38,419 nt of DNA from Eubacterium sp. (GTDB lineage: Bacteria; Bacillota; Clostridia; Lachnospirales; Lachnospiraceae). Within the stretch, counting starts at the first letter, position 1. Each line of letters opens with the position of its first letter. The stretch is taken from assembly GCA_017459675.1 (NCBI GenBank), contig JAFUCM010000058.1, positions 1-38,419 of the forward strand, in the 5' to 3' direction. A program made the position numbers and the translations under genes. Below the pieces are notes generated by a model. That model did no database searches, had not been told where the DNA came from, and was given only the letters and a program-made list of their open reading frames with translations. Shown here in pieces: positions 8,980-15,009 of this stretch.

Positions 8980-10330
8980 GCAGAACTACAGAAGGAAGTT
9001 GAGGCACGATCAATTGCTGGAATATATCAAACCTACGGAAAATAACATTTTGGATTGTATGTTAAAGGATTCGCTGGCACGAAATAGAATTCTGTTTTCT
9101 TTTTGCGAAGAAATAATGACAATGAATGAAGCAGTTACAATTGCCCTAGATGGAGGTTGGGGAACTGGAAAATCTTTTTTCGTTAAGCAGGCTAAGATGA
9201 TTTTTGATGCATTGAATCCACAGGTTGAAATAGAAGAGAATATAAGAAATAGTATATTAAATCTTATTGAAGGAAAGCTTGAGCCTGAGAGTATTACAGA
9301 AAACGTTTCTTACACAGTTTATTATGATGCCTGGGATCAAGATGATTCCGTAGATCCGCTTCTTTCTCTTTTGTATGCCATTGCAATTGAAACTAATTCG
9401 AAAACACTTTTGAGTATGCCTCCAAAGATAGGTGAAGTAGCTGGAAAAGTAATTGATTCAATCAGCACCTATGAAATTTTTGGTATTCTAAAAAGTGCCA
9501 GATCAGAAAATCCATTAGATGTAATTGAAACCCAACACAAATTAAAAGAAAACATAAATTGGTATTTAAATGAGTTGCATATTGAGAGAGGGAACAGATT
9601 AAATATCATTATAGATGAATTGGATAGATGTTCACCTGCATTTGCTATTAAGCTGTTAGAAAGAATAAAACATTTTGTTGACCATGATAATATAACATTT
9701 ATTTTTGCAGTTAATATTCAGGGGCTTGAAAAAACAGTTCGTCATTTTTACGGAACAAATATAGAAGGAACGCGATATCTGGATCGGTTTTTTGACTTGA
9801 GAATGATGCTTCCGATCACAGAAGATTCGCAAATTGCTCAACTGGACTTCGGTACAATACATACAGGTATAATGGTTTGTCAGCATATGGTTAAACGACT
9901 TGGAATGAGTTTACGAGAGAGTTTGAGATACGCTAAACTATATAGAATGGCATGCCGCTACGATATTTATGAAACTGCATGTACCTTATGGAAAAGGTAT
10001 TTATTGCCTATTGCACTTGCATTTGAGATAACCGATATGGACAGATATCAACGATTTATGACTGGTAATGGGAAAGCAGATTTAAATATTTTATTAGAAA
10101 CAGATAATCTTCAGAGGTTTCTTACTAATGATTTTGTGGGTTCTCAGGAAAATCAAATTGATCCTAATCCAGCGGAAACATTACAGAGCATTATAGAAGA
10201 GTTTTATATGGCGATTTTTAATAATGACTTTTCAAGAAACCATACTTATACACTTTCAAACAGAATTGAAGTATCGCTATCCTGTAAACAGTTTATTTTC
10301 AAAACAATTGGGTTATTCAACCCTTTTTGA
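8960..10330 (+). CDS. KAP-family P-loop NTPase
   Basis: This 456-aa protein has the KAP NTPase arrangement: Walker A GGWGTGKS (65-72), the family's aromatic/acidic YDAWDQDDSVDPLLSLL segment near residue 125, and a Walker B strand LNIIIDELDR (about 213-222) followed by a conserved FIFAVN strand. KAP ATPases are known from defence and membrane-linked signalling loci. No transmembrane insertion is obvious here. The start is uncertain: ATG 8960 overlaps the methylase gene by 20 nt with only a weak GGAG upstream, and TTG 8957 is also possible. The gene is visibly more AT-rich than the methylases before it (one sampled line is 30 percent GC), which suggests it joined the island separately. It may be an accessory effector or an independent defence gene. 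Confidence 0.85.
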   Translation: MRCCLNRQNYRRKLRHDQLLEYIKPTENNILDCMLKDSLARNRILFSFCEEIMTMNEAVTIALDGGWGTGKSFFVKQAKMIFDALNPQVEIEENIRNSILNLIEGKLEPESITENVSYTVYYDAWDQDDSVDPLLSLLYAIAIETNSKTLLSMPPKIGEVAGKVIDSISTYEIFGILKSARSENPLDVIETQHKLKENINWYLNELHIERGNRLNIIIDELDRCSPAFAIKLLERIKHFVDHDNITFIFAVNIQGLEKTVRHFYGTNIEGTRYLDRFFDLRMMLPITEDSQIAQLDFGTIHTGIMVCQHMVKRLGMSLRESLRYAKLYRMACRYDIYETACTLWKRYLLPIALAFEITDMDRYQRFMTGNGKADLNILLETDNLQRFLTNDFVGSQENQIDPNPAETLQSIIEEFYMAIFNNDFSRNHTYTLSNRIEVSLSCKQFIFKTIGLFNPF

Positions 10331-10388
10331 TTGCTGAAAGAATCTATAATCATGATTTTTAATACTTGTCTGATTATTACGGCGCTAA

Positions 10389-10611
10389 AGAGCCACCTGT
10401 CCGGTTTGGACAGAGCCATAGATCCGGACTTTGAGAGCCAGCAGCATTATGCCGCGAAAGGCTCTTGACATGAGTAGCTCATGTAAAGAGCACCGTGGAA
10501 TAAGCTGTTGACGGGTGGCTCTGTGGCTCCGGAATGGTGGCTCTCAAAATCCGGACGGGTGGCTCTGTGGCTCCGGAATAGTGGCTCTCAAAATCCGGAC
10601 AGGTGGCTCTG
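10389..10611. mobile_element. Collapsed IS-like ends (IS21-like terminal repeats, no transposase)
   Basis: The 409-nt gap between the KAP gene and the acetyltransferase relic contains this structured block. AGAGCCACCTGTCCGG (10389-10404) is a perfect 16-bp inverted copy of CCGGACAGGTGGCTCT (10595-10610). A second inverted pair (10422-10439 against the 10541-10558 type segment) has two mismatches. A strong internal hairpin occupies 10461-10491. Multiple repeats built on GTGGCTCT and TCCGGA are typical of IS21-family ends as I remember them, but there is no transposase between the arms. This looks like a MITE or the residue of a deleted element, and it marks the right edge of the defence island. 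Confidence 0.5.
10510..10611 (+). repeat. 44-bp tandem direct repeat, 2.3 copies
   Basis: Two complete 44-bp units (10510-10553 and 10554-10597) differ at one position (AATGG versus AATAG). They are followed by a 14-nt partial third unit starting GACAGGTGGC. Each unit contains GTGGCTCT twice and one TCCGGA. The units form the right arm of the inverted-repeat block. Confidence 0.85.
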
Positions 10612-10656
10612 AACCCTCTGGAATAATCACTTGTCAGAAGAACGCACAATTGTCAT

Positions 10657-10720
10657 GGCTCTTTTTCTTCATGAGGATTATAATTTACAGTATAAATGGG
10701 TTTAAACGTTCCGGATGGAT
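10657..10720 (+). repeat. Dispersed terminator/palindrome repeat, copy 1
   Basis: GTCATGGCTCTTTTTC is followed by a GGATTATAATTTACAGTATAA-like palindrome of which the core is TTTACAGTATAA, then TGGGTTTAAA. The same arrangement recurs at 19380-19440. Only the terminator half recurs at 33538-33552. It may act as the 3' end of one gene and the leader of the next. Confidence 0.55.
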
Positions 10721-10739
10721 TGTAATCGAGGGTGATTTC

Positions 10740-11283
10740 ATGTTAGAAACCGAAAGGCTGATTCTTCGCCGCTGGGAAGAAAGTGATGCCGAGAGTTTAT
10801 ATGAATATGCTAAAGAACCGGATGTCGGACCGATTGCAGGTTGGCCGCCGCATCAGAGCATTGAGGAAAGTAAGGAAATCATAAAAAATGGTTTTCACTG
10901 GACAGGAGGCATACGCAGTCTGCCTGAAAACAGATAATAAGGCGATAGGTGCCATCGAGTTAAAACTGAATGGCAGCACGGACATGACTGACCGGGATGA
11001 TGAATGTGAACTCGGCTATTGGCTCGGGAAACCGTTTTGGGGACGGGAAATCATACCAGAAGCGGTAAATGCAATTCTCCACCATGCTTTTGACGAAATT
11101 GCTATGAGGAAGGTGTGGTGCGGCTATTATGATGGAAATTACAAATCAAAACGTGTTCAGGAGAAATGTGGATTCCGTTATCAATGGACAACAAAAGATT
11201 TGGATGTTCCTCTGATGAATGAGAAACGTACGGGTCATGTAAACTGCCTGACAATAGAAGAATGGCGAGCTGGCAGGGATTAA
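10740..11283 (+). pseudogene. GNAT N-acetyltransferase (RimJ/RimL-like), frameshifted
   Basis: The 5' part (from ATG 10740, after GAGGGTG) encodes [15 protein letters not shown] RimJ/RimL acetyltransferase sequence to about residue 50. The frame then shifts, and the rest continues in the next frame up to 11283. The 3' part carries the typical ECELGYWLGKPFWG and RVQEKCGFRYQ acetyl-CoA-binding segments. Reading IIKN followed by [10 protein letters not shown] becomes continuous if one G near 10890-10892 is removed, so a single-base insertion explains the break. Together the pieces make a normal-length protein of about 180 aa. Unless this is a sequencing error, the gene is inactive. Its upstream region carries a dispersed repeat also found before the histidine kinase at 19460. 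Confidence 0.85.
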
Positions 11284-11315
11284 GGCAAAGATGCCGGCTA
11301 ATGGAGGAAGGATAT

Positions 11316-11948
11316 ATGCAGTATAGCCATATTCAAATTAATACACAAAGCAGTATTCGGATAGAAGGCACCAGAACAGTATATTTTGATCCATTTCAAA
11401 TCAGGACCGTTTCACAGGATGCAGATCTCATCTGCATAACACATGCACATTACGATCATTTTGATCCGGAATCCATTGCAAAAGTATGCAAAAATGATAC
11501 GATTTATGTCGCACCGGTCAGCATGGAGAAAGAACTTCAGAAGCTGACAGGAGGAGAGAATCTGCACCTGGTATCTCCGGGAGAGCATATTCGGATCGGG
11601 GATCTTGCAGTCAAGGCACAGCCGGCATACAATAAACTGAAACCATTTCATCCAAAACGAAATGGCTGGCTCGGTTATCTGTTGGAAATGGATGGAGTCA
11701 GTTATTATATTGCCGGTGATACCGATGCGGTAAAGGAGCTGCAGGGTATTCAGTGTGATGTCGCCCTTGTACCGATCGGCGGGACATATACGATGACTGC
11801 AAAAGAGGCTGCCGGATTAGTTAATAAGATGAAACCGACAGCAGTAATTCCAATCCATTACGGAAGCATCGTAGGAAAACCGGAAGATGCGGATGTTTTC
11901 AAAAAGTTGGTAGATCCTGACATTAATGTGATTATTAAACTTAAGTAA
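11316..11948 (+). CDS. MBL-fold metal-dependent hydrolase
   Basis: This 210-aa metallo-beta-lactamase-fold hydrolase has the metal motif THAHYDH (H43, H45, D47, H48), an AGDTDA metal-binding Asp segment in the middle, and the C-terminal PIHYGS histidine. It resembles the UlaG/RomA-like group of short MBL proteins that act on lactones, phosphodiesters or lipids. The substrate cannot be told from sequence. The start at 11316 follows a strong GGAGGAAGG (11303-11311). The last 75 nt recur at 29568-29642 with only four, all synonymous, differences. It lies directly behind the broken acetyltransferase and is followed by a REP-like palindrome. Confidence 0.88.
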   Translation: MQYSHIQINTQSSIRIEGTRTVYFDPFQIRTVSQDADLICITHAHYDHFDPESIAKVCKNDTIYVAPVSMEKELQKLTGGENLHLVSPGEHIRIGDLAVKAQPAYNKLKPFHPKRNGWLGYLLEMDGVSYYIAGDTDAVKELQGIQCDVALVPIGGTYTMTAKEAAGLVNKMKPTAVIPIHYGSIVGKPEDADVFKKLVDPDINVIIKLK

Positions 11949-11975
11949 GGAGACAGAGAACTGTCCCCTGTCTCC
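11949..11975. repeat. REP-like palindrome (GGAGACAG...CTGTCTCC), copy 1
   Basis: GGAGACAG and CTGTCTCC form an 8-bp stem around GAGAACTGTCCC. Near-identical copies lie at 19241-19266 and 29986-30012, and a half copy lies at 32236-32255. Such elements are common in Clostridia and are often mobilised by REP-associated tyrosine transposases; none is encoded here. Confidence 0.8.
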
Positions 11976-11986
11976 TCCCGCAAAAT

Positions 11987-12053
11987 AAAAGCTCCTGTTC
12001 CGGACCGGCAGATTTATATATCAAGTCTGCATCCTGAACAGGAGCTTTTTACA
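11987..12053. terminator. Bidirectional hairpin terminator, copy A of a dispersed family
   Basis: AAAAGCTCCTGTTC (11987-12000) pairs with GAACAGGAGCTTTT (12036-12049), with T tracts on both strands. The same stem recurs at 32288-32352 and, less perfectly, at 14765-14826. It can end the MBL gene on the + strand and the tiny-ORF relic on the - strand. Confidence 0.75.
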
Positions 12054-12074
12054 GTCGATATTCAGTTTGTACAT
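12021..12074 (-). CDS. Tiny ORF (17 codons), copy A of the small-peptide cassette
   Basis: ATG at 12074 reads MYKLNIDCKKLLFRMQT and stops within the terminator hairpin. An AAAGGAG lies 7-8 nt upstream on the - strand. It is almost identical to the 18-codon ORF at 32320-32376, which differs by one substitution (M to T) and one extra C-terminal Arg. I cannot show that it is translated. The evidence is the ribosome binding site plus conservation between copies, and part of that conservation is explained by the hairpin. Confidence 0.4.
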   Translation of the reverse strand: MYKLNIDCKKLLFRMQT

Positions 12075-12117
12075 GGGATCGCTCCTTTCGGTTTTTATTT
12101 TGCCGGGATCGATCTGC

Positions 12118-12192
12118 TTATTTCATGTCGTATACGAATTCTTCACACACACAGCTGAAGTAATTAACTGCAGTCGCTTTATTTGCGTAAAA
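12118..12192 (-). pseudogene. Decayed copy of the 33-aa small membrane peptide gene
   Basis: The last codons on the - strand read EEFVYDMK then stop, matching EEFVYDMR of the intact 33-aa peptide at 32419-32520. An ATAV stretch is also kept upstream, but the middle differs and no in-frame start codon remains. The 45 nt between this relic and the 17-codon ORF are nearly identical in both copies. It looks like a duplicated cassette that lost its 5' end. Confidence 0.55.
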
Positions 12193-12201
12193 GCATAAAT
12201 A

Positions 12202-12277
12202 ATTATCGAAAAACATTAAAAATGTATTGACAAACGAGATGGCATGATGTATATTTTGATTATCGAAAAACGATAAT
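12202..12277 (+). promoter_or_regulatory. Promoter and inverted-repeat operator of the DUF2975/HTH pair
   Basis: TTGACA (12227-12232) and TATATT (12250-12255) are separated by 17 nt. Just downstream, at the likely transcription start, ATTATCG-AAAAA-CGATAAT (12259-12277) is a perfect 7-bp inverted repeat. A second, weaker site, ATTATCGAAAAACATTAA, begins at 12202 upstream of the -35. The layout suits repression by the small HTH protein encoded two genes down. Confidence 0.75.
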
Positions 12278-12328
12278 TAATTTACGCGAAACGAAATAAT
12301 TGTCTTTGAAAAAGGAGGAGATATCATT

Positions 12329-12898
12329 ATGAAACTCAATAAAATCGTTACCATTCTATCCAAAATAGCGGAAGTGGGTTACTGGGTTGGATGTGCAATC
12401 GTTGCCGTAATTATTGCCGGTATTGCAAGCGGACATTTCAGTTTTATTTCTAAGCTTACAGATGTAGATCCTTCTGCCGGGAAAGATCTGGTTTCATTTG
12501 GATTTAGCATTATGACCGTTGATTCTGCCGGCAATTCAATCGGAGGAGCATACACAATATTCTTCATCACAATCCTTATCATGATGGCCCTGATGGCAAT
12601 GATCTGCCGCAATATTTATCTGATCTTCAAAACGACAGAAGGCAAAACCAGATTTTCCAAAGGGCAGACACCATTCCAGCCGGATAACATTCGCATGGTA
12701 CGCGAAATCGGTATCTTCCTGATTGCAATTCCTGTTGTCGGACTTATTATGGATATCATTGCACATATTGCACTGGGCCCGGAGATCGAATGCTCCATGG
12801 ATCTGCACTTCATCATAGTCGGTCTTGTTGCAATCTGTCTGTCCAGATTCTTCACTTACGGCATAGAACTGCAGAAAGACGTTGATGGTCTTGTATGA
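12329..12898 (+). CDS. DUF2975-like integral membrane protein
   Basis: This 189-aa protein has four predicted membrane segments: about residues 15-35, 70-95, 125-150 and 155-175. The second to third are joined by a cytoplasmic loop ending in TPFQPDNIRMVREIG. Size, topology and the partner gene match DUF2975 proteins, which are usually followed by a small YozG-type HTH regulator; their function is unknown. Start ATG 12329 follows a strong AAAGGAGGAG. Expression is probably controlled by the operator at 12259-12277. Confidence 0.75.
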   Translation: MKLNKIVTILSKIAEVGYWVGCAIVAVIIAGIASGHFSFISKLTDVDPSAGKDLVSFGFSIMTVDSAGNSIGGAYTIFFITILIMMALMAMICRNIYLIFKTTEGKTRFSKGQTPFQPDNIRMVREIGIFLIAIPVVGLIMDIIAHIALGPEIECSMDLHFIIVGLVAICLSRFFTYGIELQKDVDGLV

Positions 12899-12973
12899 TC
12901 CGTGCTGCGGATCGATATGATTATGCGAATCGGATATGACCTATGATGCTGTATGAACAGCAAGGAGGATAAT

Positions 12974-13189
12974 ATGGGAAAAATTATTCTTGAACTGGAT
13001 GTCATGATGGCAAGAAGACACATGTCTCTAAATGACCTTGCGGATCAAGTAGGAATAACAAATGTAAATCTTTCAAAAATCAAAAATAACAGGGTCAATG
13101 CCATTCGTTTTTCGACACTGGCCAGTATCTGCAAGGCACTGAAATGTGAGCCCGGCGACATATTGAAATATGACCCGGAAGGAGAGTAA
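12974..13189 (+). CDS. Small Cro/CI-type HTH regulator (YozG-like)
   Basis: This 71-aa protein is little more than one helix-turn-helix domain. The HTH is at about residues 14-50 (LADQVGITNVNLSKIKNN), followed by ICKALKCEPGDIL, which is typical of the HTH_26/YozG group. The start at 12974 is chosen over ATG 12953 because AAGGAGG (12962-12968) lies 5 nt upstream. It probably binds the inverted repeat upstream of the DUF2975-like gene and represses the pair. This is inferred from the gene order and the operator. Confidence 0.88.
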   Translation: MGKIILELDVMMARRHMSLNDLADQVGITNVNLSKIKNNRVNAIRFSTLASICKALKCEPGDILKYDPEGE

Positions 13190-13198
13190 TCAAAGGGG

Positions 13199-13232
13199 CT
13201 GTCGCACTAAGAAATTAGTGCGGCAGTTTTTT
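13199..13232 (+). terminator. Rho-independent terminator of the DUF2975/HTH operon
   Basis: CTGTCGCACTAA and TTAGTGCGGCAG form a 12-bp stem with one mismatch and a GAAA loop, followed by TTTTTT. Confidence 0.9.
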
Positions 13233-13239
13233 CTGCAGA

Positions 13240-13270
13240 AGAAATCCGACCTTCAGGCCGGATTTCTTTT
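13240..13270 (+). terminator. Second hairpin terminator
   Basis: GAAATCCGACC and GGCCGGATTTC form a stem around TTCA, followed by TTTT. It may back up the preceding terminator. Confidence 0.7.
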
Positions 13271-13396
13271 ATAAAAATTAAAAACCCGGGCATTATTGTA
13301 AAATAATGGTATGCGAACCCCATTACATTTACAGCCCGATTATACGTCATTGCGAGGCTTTTATCAAATCAAACTTCCATTGGAAATGGAAAGCTT

Positions 13397-13639
13397 GTGA
13401 GGTTTATTAAGGAGATATCAATTGGAAAAAAGCCGCTGAAGGAGATTCTCGTGTATGCGGAACAGAACGGATACAGGGAGGATTTTCTCCAGTGGTCCGG
13501 TTCTTATCATACAGAAAGCATGTATGCCAGTACAGCTGCGAATGTCGGGCTCAACTGGGGCGCGATTCTGCTGCTTCTGGCCATTTTTGCAGGAGTCGCT
13601 GTGATTGCATTAAAATTTGTGGACAGAGATAAGAGATAG
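13397..13639 (+). CDS. Small hypothetical protein with a C-terminal membrane helix (possible remnant)
   Basis: This is an 80-codon frame from GTG 13397 with no ATG and no well-placed ribosome binding site. The same frame is open for about 70 nt further upstream. The C-terminus has one clear membrane helix (WGAILLLLAIFAGVAVIAL, about 54-72) and a basic tail (FVDRDKR). I do not recognise the family. It may be the 3' end of a truncated membrane-protein gene rather than an intact gene. Confidence 0.35.
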   Translation: MRFIKEISIGKKPLKEILVYAEQNGYREDFLQWSGSYHTESMYASTAANVGLNWGAILLLLAIFAGVAVIALKFVDRDKR

Positions 13640-13743
13640 ATTGGAGAATCTGATCTCCGGATATGAAAACGGATGAGACTGGACATTTGTTGGGCAGCGC
13701 GCATTATTCTGTAAGTACCGGAATCGGAAACCATGTAACAGAT

Positions 13744-13862
13744 CAATCTTCAACATGGGTCTAAAGCCCGTGTTGAAGATTGAGCCTCCGGCGGATCGCA
13801 GAGCTGCGCAGAGGAAGACGCACTTCGTGCGTTGCGCAGCTCGCGCGCGATCGGAGATCGCG
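13744..13862. other. Three consecutive strong hairpins (possible IS200/IS605-type end or structured RNA)
   Basis: Hairpin 1 has a 16-bp stem (13744-13759 with 13767-13782, one G-T position) and a TCTAAAG loop. Hairpin 2 has GAGCTGCGCA (13801-13810) pairing with TGCGCAGCTC (13833-13842), plus a nested ACGCAC/GTGCGT stem. Hairpin 3 is CGCGATC-GGA-GATCGCG (13846-13862). There is no T tract, so these are not simple terminators. Subterminal hairpins of this kind occur at IS200/IS605 ends, but no tnpA or tnpB is present. Confidence 0.6.
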
Positions 13863-13927
13863 ATTTACAATCTATGGGATCCCGGTGAGTCTGCTATTAA
13901 TAAAAAAGTGAGAGGAAGGTACTTGCT

Positions 13928-14740
13928 ATGAAAACAATCAAACATGTAGTTTTAGGAGCAGCTGCACTTGGATTGGCTGTGATGCTCGCCGGATGCGGCG
14001 GCAGTTCTGGTGCTGCACGCAATGAAGGCAAAGCAGATACAGCCGCGCAAAGTTCCGGCGGCTATACAGGTATTGACGTGGAGTCTCCGGACTGGGTTGG
14101 CGGACTCGATGCTGCAAAAGATACGGATCAGATGCTTGTCGTAGCTGCATTTAATGAAGAAGCCACGGATGCATGGGTCTCACTGCATGAGAAACAGGAT
14201 GACGGCACCTGGCACATGGTTATGACGACACCGGGCTTCATCGGAAAAAGCGGACTTGGAAAGACCCGCGAGGGCGATGCTAAAACACCGACAGGTGTCT
14301 TCCGTTTCAACCGTGCATTTGGAATTGCTGACGATCCGGGATGCGCCATCCCTTATGTAAAAGTGGATAACGATACTTACTGGTCAGGTGATCCGCGGGA
14401 GGGATACCATTATAATGAGCTGGTCAATCTCAAAGATCTTCCGGGACTGGATGTTGAGAGCGGAGATTCAGAGCATATTATTGATTACATCTATCACTAT
14501 CAGTATTGTCTGAATATCAGCTACAATGAAGAAGGCATCCCCGGTAAGGGATCGGCCATCTTCCTGCACTGCTTCGGGCCTGCAAAGCCGTTTACCGGCG
14601 GCTGTGTTGCGATCCCGGAGGACAACATGAAATTTGTAATGCAGCATGTCGATGAGAACACGGCGGTTGTGATTGATACCTTTGAAAAGCTTGCCGGGAC
14701 GGATGAATGGCCCGACAGCACCTGGCCGCAGGAAAGATAA
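13928..14740 (+). CDS. L,D-transpeptidase lipoprotein (YkuD-like)
   Basis: This 270-aa lipoprotein has a signal peptide ending in the lipobox LAGC (Cys about residue 22), then a Gly/Ser-rich linker. The catalytic domain covers about residues 70-255. It has the YkuD-type sequence TPTGVFRF, the histidine H214 in LHCFG, and the active-site TGGC with C226, as in the family's H...S/T-x-G-C motif. L,D-transpeptidases form 3-3 cross-links or attach proteins to peptidoglycan. The enzyme would act on the outer face of the membrane. The start follows AGAGGAAGG at 8 nt. It is probably a single-gene unit, with the hairpin at 14765-14826 as terminator. Confidence 0.88.
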   Translation: MKTIKHVVLGAAALGLAVMLAGCGGSSGAARNEGKADTAAQSSGGYTGIDVESPDWVGGLDAAKDTDQMLVVAAFNEEATDAWVSLHEKQDDGTWHMVMTTPGFIGKSGLGKTREGDAKTPTGVFRFNRAFGIADDPGCAIPYVKVDNDTYWSGDPREGYHYNELVNLKDLPGLDVESGDSEHIIDYIYHYQYCLNISYNEEGIPGKGSAIFLHCFGPAKPFTGGCVAIPEDNMKFVMQHVDENTAVVIDTFEKLAGTDEWPDSTWPQER

Positions 14741-14764
14741 TAATAATATCATGCAGAGGATAGC

Positions 14765-14826
14765 AAAAGTTCCTGTTCCGGATCAGCAGATTCTTTCATC
14801 GAGTCTGCATCCTGAACAGGTGCTTT
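14765..14826 (+). terminator. Hairpin terminator, copy C of the dispersed family
   Basis: AGTTCCTGTTC pairs with GAACAGGTGCT, and inner pairing AGCAGA/TCTGCA is also possible; TTTTT follows. The loop sequence matches the 32.3 kb copy (GGATCAGCAGAT). On the - strand it preserves the codons KKHLFRMQTR then stop, but without a start codon. Confidence 0.7.
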
Positions 14827-15009
14827 TTATGTCTGAAAATCTGTCGCAGCAGCTGTGATGTCTAAGAACAGTTCGCTTTATGACTTCAATCGGTATATAA
14901 TAATGATTAATTTCAAGGTACCGGCTTCCAAAGAGACCGCGGATTAACAGGAACCGTTCTGATCGAAGCGAAGCCGGCAGCATAATAAGCAATATATACA
15001 GGTGTTAGT

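Noticed and set aside
10510..10611. Possible CRISPR-like array from the 44-bp repeats
   Set aside because: The units are directly adjacent without spacers, only 2.3 copies exist, and no cas genes are present; the inverted partner at 10389 points to insertion-sequence ends.
10515..10739. N-terminal extension of the acetyltransferase frame through the repeat block
   Set aside because: The extension translates the 44-bp repeats ([11 protein letters not shown] type) and the true start at 10740 has a ribosome binding site and the family N-terminus.
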